NCBI GenBank assembly: GCA_021824055.1 | Contig: JAKALV010000073.1 | Span: forward strand, 1-12,485 | Direction of reading: 5' to 3' | From: Acidobacteriota bacterium | GTDB lineage: Bacteria; Acidobacteriota; Vicinamibacteria; Vicinamibacterales; SCN-69-37 | Length of the DNA stretch: 12,485 bases | In this document: in pieces, positions 6,847-12,485 of the stretch | Layout of the letters: each line of letters begins with the position of its first letter | Numbering within the stretch: the stretch's first letter is position 1 | Position numbers and translations under genes: made by a program | Notes under the pieces: generated by a model | The model's database searches: none | Told to the model about the DNA's origin: nothing | What the model saw: the letters and a program-made list of their open reading frames with translations, nothing else

Positions 6847-7728
6847 TCACGTTCCGTAGAAGTAGAAGAACTTCGGCATCGTGTTCAGCTCCTGCTTGAG
6901 GAGCAGCACGCGCTTGTTTTCGATGATGTAGCGGATCTCGCTGTTCGGGTCGAGCAGGTTGCCGAACTTGCGCGCGCCCACCGGGCACACTTCAACGCAC
7001 GCGGGGTAGCGGCCGGCGCGGCTGCGCTGGATGCAGAACGTGCACTTTTCCACGACACCCTGCTGGCGCGGCCGATTGCCGAGCACATGCATGTCCGGAT
7101 TGACCTGATCGGACGGCAGCGTGGGCTTGCCCCAGTTGAAGTGTCGCGCGCCGTACGGACACGCCGCCATGCAGTACCGGCAGCCGATGCACCAGTCGTA
7201 GTCGATGACGACGATGCCGTCCTTCTCCGTCCAGGTGGCGCCGGTCGGGCACACCTTCGTGCAGGGCGCGTTGCGGCAGTGCTGGCAGGCGGTCGGCACG
7301 TAGAAGCGTCCGTCCTGCGGCACCGTTTCCGGCTGGTAGTACGGGTCGGCATCCTGAAAATCAATGCCCTTCGACTTGTCCATCGACAGCACGCGGATCC
7401 ACTGCACTTCGGGATCGCGCGACTGGTTGTTTTCCGCCACGCACGCGTACACGCAGCGGCGGCAGCCGACGCAGCGCGAGATGTCGAGCGCGTAGGCAAA
7501 GACCACGCCGGGCATCGGCCCCGCGTCGGAGACCGTCACCGCCTTGCCGTACTTCGCCGAGTACTCCTTCTCCATCTCGGCGACGGCCGCGCGCAGTTTA
7601 TCTTTGGGAATATCGTACAGGCGGCGATTGCCGCACGCCGTGGCCAGCAATCCGGCCGCCGCGGCGGCGGCCACCGACGCGAATTCCCTGCGTGATATGC
7701 CGCTTTCGTGCATTTCCTCGGTCGCCAT
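6847..7728 (-). CDS. Tat-exported ferredoxin subunit with four [4Fe-4S] clusters
   Basis: This 293-residue protein opens with a twin-arginine signal (SRREF at 12-16, then an alanine-rich hydrophobic stretch ending LLATAC at 27-32). C32 could be a lipobox cysteine, though the -3 residue is atypical. Sixteen cysteines form four ferredoxin motifs: C86/89/92/96, C148/151/156/160, C180/183/186/190 and C229/232/244/248. This is the PsrB/NrfC/DmsB/DsrO pattern, the electron-wire subunit of NrfD-type complexes on the periplasmic face. The long C-terminal tail from about 258 is polar and then aromatic (FFYFYG). The reading frame stays open far upstream to 8415, but the ATG at 7728 is chosen because AGGAG lies 7 bases before it and the Tat signal starts there. 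It lies between the cytochrome gene (20-base gap) and the NrfD gene (7-base gap). Confidence 0.92.
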   Translation of the reverse strand: MATEEMHESGISRREFASVAAAAAAGLLATACGNRRLYDIPKDKLRAAVAEMEKEYSAKYGKAVTVSDAGPMPGVVFAYALDISRCVGCRRCVYACVAENNQSRDPEVQWIRVLSMDKSKGIDFQDADPYYQPETVPQDGRFYVPTACQHCRNAPCTKVCPTGATWTEKDGIVVIDYDWCIGCRYCMAACPYGARHFNWGKPTLPSDQVNPDMHVLGNRPRQQGVVEKCTFCIQRSRAGRYPACVEVCPVGARKFGNLLDPNSEIRYIIENKRVLLLKQELNTMPKFFYFYGT

Positions 7729-7748
7729 CTCGGAGCTCCTGGCCTCTG

Positions 7749-8312
7749 TCAGCGAATGGGCCGCATCGGCGGTTTGGGCGCCGGCTTGGGGGGCAGCGGT
7801 TTGAAGCGCGGCTGATGCGGGTTGTGGCAGTTCACGCACAGCAGGTAGGTCTTGTGCCCGTTCCACTGACCGGTGCGGCGGCCGTGGACACCCACGCGCC
7901 AGTCGCGCAGCTTCTCTCCGTGGCACTGGCCGCAGAGCATGTACGACTCGTCGAACGGCAGGCGCTGCCCGCCCGCCAGGTGAAGAAAGTCGCGATTGTC
8001 CGCGTCGTGGCAGTCGAGACACCACCGGTGATCCTGATCGTGTTTCAAGACGATGTCGTCGTGAAAGGTCAGGACGCGGCGCGTGCGATCCGGCTTGATC
8101 GACTCGTGGCAGGCCGAGCAGGGGAAGATGCCGTCGGAAAACGGCGGGGGCGGCACTTCGAGCGTCTGGCCGTCCTGCATGAAGGGCGGGGGCACCGTCC
8201 TGTCGATCGCCGGCGCGGGCTTCGTGGCGCCGGCCTGCGCGCGGAGCACGCCCGACCGCGCGGTGATCGCGACGGCCATGACGGCGAACGTCACGACGAG
8301 CAGCCGTCTCAT
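7749..8312 (-). CDS. Exported tetraheme c-type cytochrome
   Basis: This 187-residue protein has a Sec signal peptide (MRRLLVVTFAVMAVA, likely cut after AQA at 25-27) and four heme c attachment motifs: CSACH (65-69), CLDCH (98-102), CGQCH (127-131) and CVNCH (159-163). Extra histidines such as H84, H91, H95, H111, H143 and H153 could be distal ligands, giving low-potential bis-His hemes as in NapC/NrfB/cytochrome c7-type electron carriers. A proline-rich, basic tail (PKPAPKPPMRP) ends the protein. The ATG at 8312 overlaps the stop of the cyclic-nucleotide-fold gene as ATGA, and the signal peptide begins exactly there. It probably receives electrons from, or donates them to, the ferredoxin/NrfD pair encoded next. 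Its role matches the multiheme subunit of CbcSTU-like complexes, but the match is by architecture only. Confidence 0.92.
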   Translation of the reverse strand: MRRLLVVTFAVMAVAITARSGVLRAQAGATKPAPAIDRTVPPPFMQDGQTLEVPPPPFSDGIFPCSACHESIKPDRTRRVLTFHDDIVLKHDQDHRWCLDCHDADNRDFLHLAGGQRLPFDESYMLCGQCHGEKLRDWRVGVHGRRTGQWNGHKTYLLCVNCHNPHQPRFKPLPPKPAPKPPMRPIR

Positions 8313-8788
8313 GCCGATGCCTCGCGGGCCGCGGACAGTTCCACGACGCGCTGCATCTCGCGCAGCCACATCGCCTGGAACACCTGCAACCGCTGGCCCA
8401 CGATCTCGGCGACATTGCGCATCACGATGTAGCCCACTTCGGGGCGCGCGGTGAGATGCCCGGCGAGCACCTCGCGCGGAATCCGCAGCACCTCGGCGCC
8501 GAACGGCGCCGACGCCGTGAGCGTGAACCGGTTCGGCGGAATCAACGCGGACCAGCCGAGCGCCTGACCGGTCTGGCGCTCCTCGATCAGCACGTTCTCC
8601 TCGCGCCCGCGCACCATCATGGGCAGCGTCAGCGACAAGCGGCTCTGCGTCACGATGTAGACGCTGTCGGCCGGCGAGCCCAGTTCGAAGAGCACGGTGC
8701 CACGCTTCAACGTCATGCGTGTTCCGATCTTCAACAACTCCTCCGCATCATGCGGCGAGAGTCCGTGCAGAAGTTCTGCCTGCTGCAT
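8309..8788 (-). CDS. Stand-alone cyclic-nucleotide-binding-fold protein without DNA-binding domain
   Basis: This 159-residue protein has the CRP-type beta-roll (about residues 5-110; GTVLFELGSPADSVYIVTQ at 30-48), followed by the long helix RNVAEIVGQRLQVFQAMWL (about 124-142). It then ends after a short tail; the winged helix that CRP/FNR regulators carry is absent, not frameshifted away, because the stop is followed at once by the next gene. In the phosphate-binding loop the usual GE is replaced by GWSALIPPNRF (78-88), so classical cAMP binding is doubtful. No Cys cluster is present for an FNR-like Fe-S centre. It probably acts by protein contact on the complex encoded downstream. The ribosome binding site AGGAGG lies 6 bases before the ATG and overlaps the stop of the gene before it. 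Confidence 0.82.
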   Translation of the reverse strand: MQQAELLHGLSPHDAEELLKIGTRMTLKRGTVLFELGSPADSVYIVTQSRLSLTLPMMVRGREENVLIEERQTGQALGWSALIPPNRFTLTASAPFGAEVLRIPREVLAGHLTARPEVGYIVMRNVAEIVGQRLQVFQAMWLREMQRVVELSAAREASA

Positions 8789-8797
8789 GACAACCTC

Positions 8798-9112
8798 CTA
8801 GTGCACCAGCGGCGACGCCGTCGGCATGTGCAGCATCTCAACGGTGGGCATCGCCATGAACGACTCCGCGGCCGCCTGCTCCATGCGCACGTGACGCTCG
8901 ATCTGCAGCAGCAGCACGTCGACCGACACGATCGGCCTGGCCATCGGCGTGACCGACGGCGCAAAGAACTGGGACGGCTCGGGTTCCGGCAACGGCTCGA
9001 GACCCGCGTTCTGGCCCGTCGTCCGCACATCTCTGGTTGCGGCCATGAACAACCCCGCACTCACCGCCACGCCCAGCAAACTCAACGTCACACCCATGAG
9101 CAGCATTTCCAT
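8798..9112 (-). CDS. Small single-pass membrane protein of unknown function
   Basis: This is a 104-residue protein with one hydrophobic segment (about 4-24), a proline/glutamate linker (LEPLPEPEPSQFF at 38-50) and a C-terminal part with an amphipathic helix (VSVDVLLLQIERHVRMEQ, 62-79). Its tail is unusually rich in methionine and histidine (M86, M88, M93, H95, M96, H104). The frame is open to 9256, but the ATG at 9112 is strongly supported: GGAGGG at 9118-9123 is spaced 5 bases before it, and the predicted sigma-54 start site is about 16 bases upstream. I recognise no family. As first gene of the operon it is likely an accessory or assembly subunit of the electron-transfer complex. Topology is uncertain, as R27 and R30 just after the helix favour a cytoplasmic C-terminus. 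Confidence 0.72.
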   Translation of the reverse strand: MEMLLMGVTLSLLGVAVSAGLFMAATRDVRTTGQNAGLEPLPEPEPSQFFAPSVTPMARPIVSVDVLLLQIERHVRMEQAAAESFMAMPTVEMLHMPTASPLVH

Positions 9113-9138
9113 GACGACCCTCCGTGCCGCTGGCCTGG

Positions 9139-9154
9139 TGCACAGGCGATGCCA
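9139..9154 (-). promoter_or_regulatory. Sigma-54 (-24/-12) promoter for the electron-transfer operon
   Basis: Read on the minus strand, the site is TGGCATCGCCTGTGCA. It matches TGGCA at -24 and GTGCA (consensus TTGCA) at -12, with the invariant GG (9153-9152) and GC (9141-9140) separated by exactly 10 bases, as sigma-54 RNA polymerase requires. The predicted start of transcription is near 9128, leaving a leader of about 16 bases that holds the GGAGGG ribosome binding site of the 104-residue protein gene. The neighbouring NtrC-type activator supports the call. Confidence 0.75.
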
Positions 9155-9200
9155 GGTTTTCCGCGAGCGGACACTGCGCATGTGTCTGGGACAACGAGGC

Positions 9201-9216
9201 CGCCGGATATCCGGCG
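9201..9216. promoter_or_regulatory. Perfect 16-bp palindrome, likely activator (UAS) site
   Basis: CGCCGGATATCCGGCG is perfectly self-complementary. Its centre is about 80 bases upstream of the predicted sigma-54 transcription start, inside the usual range for NtrC-type enhancer sites. It is also 40-55 bases before the first possible start codon of the divergent kinase gene, so the same bound activator could adjust its own expression. The binding protein is inferred to be the NtrC-type regulator encoded from 11178. Confidence 0.6.
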
Positions 9217-9237
9217 CACTGACAAGCTGGCAGTCGT

Positions 9238-9252
9238 CTGACGTTTCGTCAG
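9238..9252. promoter_or_regulatory. Second palindrome beside the kinase start
   Basis: CTGACG-TTT-CGTCAG is a perfect 6-bp inverted repeat with a 3-base centre. It ends 3 bases before the TTG at 9256. It could be a second regulator site (about 117 bases upstream of the predicted sigma-54 start) or an RNA hairpin that limits initiation at the TTG. Confidence 0.4.
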
Positions 9253-9255
9253 TCA

Positions 9256-11177
9256 TTGACCGCCCCCGTCCCGTCTGCCACTATTCGCGTGGCCATTGCA
9301 GTGGGACGCCGATTCATCCCTCGACTGACAAGTTCCACCGTGGGAATGGCGGTGGGCATTACGGCGGCCGTGGCCGCCGCGACCGCCGCAGGCGCGTATT
9401 TCTATTCCGTCCAGCACAGCAAGACGTTGATCAGCACGGCCCGCGCGACCGCGATGTCGCAGGGCGAGCTGATCCGCGCCGCCCTCGAACATCAGATGAT
9501 CGAGGACGACCGCTCGCTCATCGCGCGGATGATCAACAGCTTCGGCGAGCAGCCGCAGGTCGAGAACGTGATGCTGCTCGATCGCGGGGGCGTGGTGAAA
9601 TACGCGAGCGCCAGGAGCGAACGCAACACCACGTTTTCGCTCGCCTCGCCCACCTGCCAGGCCTGCCATCAATTCCCGCCGGCGCAGCGCGCCAACAGCC
9701 GCGTGATCGACACGCAAGGCGGCGCCCTCCTGCGCACGGTCATCCCGGTCCACAACCGGCCCGAGTGCTACACGTGCCACGACCCGTCGCATCGGATCAA
9801 CGGCATCCTGATCCTCGACACGAACACAGGCGCGCTGCGCGCCGAGATGAACATGGACCTGAGCTGGCTCGTCGCGGGCAGCGCCGGGCTGGCCCTGCTC
9901 CTGATCACCGGCATCGCGATGGTCGTGCGCGTGGCCGTGCTCCAGCGGCTCCGCCGGTTCGAGACCACCGCGCGGATGATCGCCGGGGGCGATCTCGAAC
10001 GCCGCGTGCCGGCGGAAGGCCGGGACACGATCGCGTGGCTGGCCCGCGAGTTCAACACGATGGCCGACGCGATGACCGGTCTCGTGACCCAGCTCAACAC
10101 GCAACAACGCCGCCTCGAAACCGTGATCAACAGCATCGACGACGGCATCGTGGTGCTCGACCGCGAGCGCAAGGTCATCGCGGCCAACGACGCGTTCCTC
10201 AGCCGCAAGGGCTCGACCCGCGCCACCACCGTGGGCTGCTCGTGCGAGACGCTCGGCGACACCATGTGCAGCACGTCGAACTGCCCCACGGTGGCGTGCC
10301 TGCTCACCGCCACGCGGCAGGTCCGCCTGATGGAGCGGCGGCTGCCCGACGGCACCACGCGCTGGGAGGAGGTGCACGCGTCGCCGGTCACCGGCGCGAA
10401 CGGCCTGACGGCGCAAGTCGTGGAGGTGTGGCGCGACATCACCGACCGCCGGGCCGGCGAAGCGCGCATGGCCGAATCGCATCGGCTGGCCTCGCTCGGC
10501 ATGCTCGCCTCCGGCTTCTCGCACGAGATCAACACGCCGCTGGCCACAACGCTGACGGTCGTCGAAGGGATGCTGCTCGACATGGCCGAGAGCGGCGACG
10601 GCCCGATCGACAAGGCGCAACTGACCGAGTGCGCCACCATCGCGCGCGAGCAGGTCCTGCGGTGCCGCGGCATCACGCAGCACTTCCTCAGACTGTCCCG
10701 GGGCCAGGCCGGCAACGCGGACATCGTGCATCTGCCGGACACGGTGGCGGCGGTGGCGCGGCTCGTGGAGCCGACTGCGCGCGAACACGGCGTGCGCCTG
10801 AGCGTCGTCATCGGTGAGGGCGACTTGCATGTGCGCGCGGACGATTCTGAATTGCAGCACGTGCTCATCAACCTCGTGCTGAACGCCATTCAGGCGAGCC
10901 CGGCCGGCGCCACGGTCATGCTGAAGGTCGACGCCGACGCGGCGGCGCACGTGCGCGTGATCGATCGCGGCTGCGGCATCGCGGCGGCCGATCAGCAGCG
11001 CATCTTCGAGCCGTTCTTCAGCCTCCGGCGCGGCGGCACGGGGCTCGGCCTGTTCCTCTCGCGCGACTTCATCCGGCACTGGGGCGGCGACATTGAAGTG
11101 ACCAGCACGCTCGGCGCGGGCTCCACGTTCGACGTCGTCCTGCCGCACGCGACGGCGGACACCGCGATGAAGACGGC

Positions 11178-11181
<4 letters not shown>
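9256..11181 (+). CDS. Histidine kinase with periplasmic diheme c sensor domain
   Basis: This 641-residue kinase (counted from TTG) has two membrane helices (about 29-50 and 205-227) around a periplasmic domain with two heme c attachment sites, CQACH (134-138) and CYTCH (171-175). A HAMP linker (about 228-280) follows, then a PAS domain (about 285-395) holding C328, C330, C338, C343 and C348, then the kinase core: phosphoacceptor H423 in FSHEINTP, N-box N539/N543, G1 box DRGCGI (570-575) and G2 box GGTGLGL (593-599). It probably reports periplasmic redox state or a heme ligand such as NO, CO or O2. The start is uncertain. The TTG at 9256 and the GTGs at 9289 and 9301 all lack a clear ribosome site, and all keep the first membrane helix. 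The gene overlaps the response regulator gene as ATGA, so they form a cognate pair. Confidence 0.92.

Positions 11182-12485
<1,304 letters not shown>

Noticed and set aside
5601..6899. Plus-strand open frame of 432 codons opposite the NrfD gene
   Set aside because: It is rich in His, Arg, Asp and Gln, as expected from the reverse complement of a membrane protein gene, and has no domain.
5598..8312. Assignment as part of a DsrMKJOP sulfite-reduction complex
   Set aside because: DsrM, DsrK and dissimilatory sulfite reductase genes are absent, and the cytochrome has four rather than the three hemes of DsrJ. Only a general family likeness is claimed.
9228..9243. Sigma-54 promoter on the plus strand for the kinase (TGGCAGTCGTCTGACG)
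   Set aside because: The GG is present, but the bases 10 nt later are AC instead of the required GC, so the -12 element fails.
9253..11148. Minus-strand open frame of 631 codons opposite the heme kinase
   Set aside because: The plus strand shows CXXCH, HAMP, H-box, N-box and G-box motifs in order. The opposite frame is His/Arg/Ala-rich noise with no motif.

Overview
The window is GC-rich, densely packed bacterial DNA in which adjacent same-strand genes often overlap by 4 bases. It carries c-type cytochrome, NrfD-type and sigma-54 regulatory genes. This looks like an environmental Gram-negative bacterium. An Acidobacteriota (Vicinamibacteria-like) or deltaproteobacterial-grade origin is a guess from gene content and style, not proven by any marker here.

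Positions 1-3033 are a mixed housekeeping and accessory stretch. In order it holds the last 22 codons of an unidentified gene, a MarR regulator overlapping an NmrA-type NAD(P)-binding protein gene (plus strand), a VapC-like PIN toxin with a Phd-like antitoxin on the minus strand behind a palindromic operator, a tRNA with anticodon CAT, and a small cysteine-rich zinc-ribbon protein gene.

Positions 3030-9112 (minus strand) hold seven tightly spaced genes that probably form one operon. In transcription order they encode a 104-aa single-pass membrane protein of unknown function, a stand-alone cyclic-nucleotide-binding-fold protein without a DNA-binding domain, an exported tetraheme cytochrome c, a Tat-exported four-cluster ferredoxin, an NrfD/PsrC-family quinone-interacting membrane protein, a small PGPGW-like membrane protein, and a membrane PAS hybrid histidine kinase with a C-terminal receiver. 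The cytochrome, ferredoxin and NrfD proteins form a plausible quinone/cytochrome c electron-transfer complex. The layout resembles Geobacter CbcSTU and the JOP part of DsrMKJOP, but no terminal reductase is present.

Positions 9256-12485 (plus strand) run divergently. They encode a histidine kinase whose periplasmic sensor carries two CXXCH heme c sites, overlapping by 4 bases an NtrC-type sigma-54 activator that is cut off by the window end. The 143-base divergent spacer holds a well-formed sigma-54 promoter facing the electron-transfer operon, correctly spaced from a good ribosome binding site. A perfect 16-bp palindrome lies about 80 bases upstream of the predicted transcription start, where an NtrC-type activator would bind. 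The simplest reading is a self-contained circuit: a heme-based sensor in the periplasm phosphorylates the sigma-54 activator, which switches on the divergent respiratory complex. This circuit is the most interesting feature of the window.
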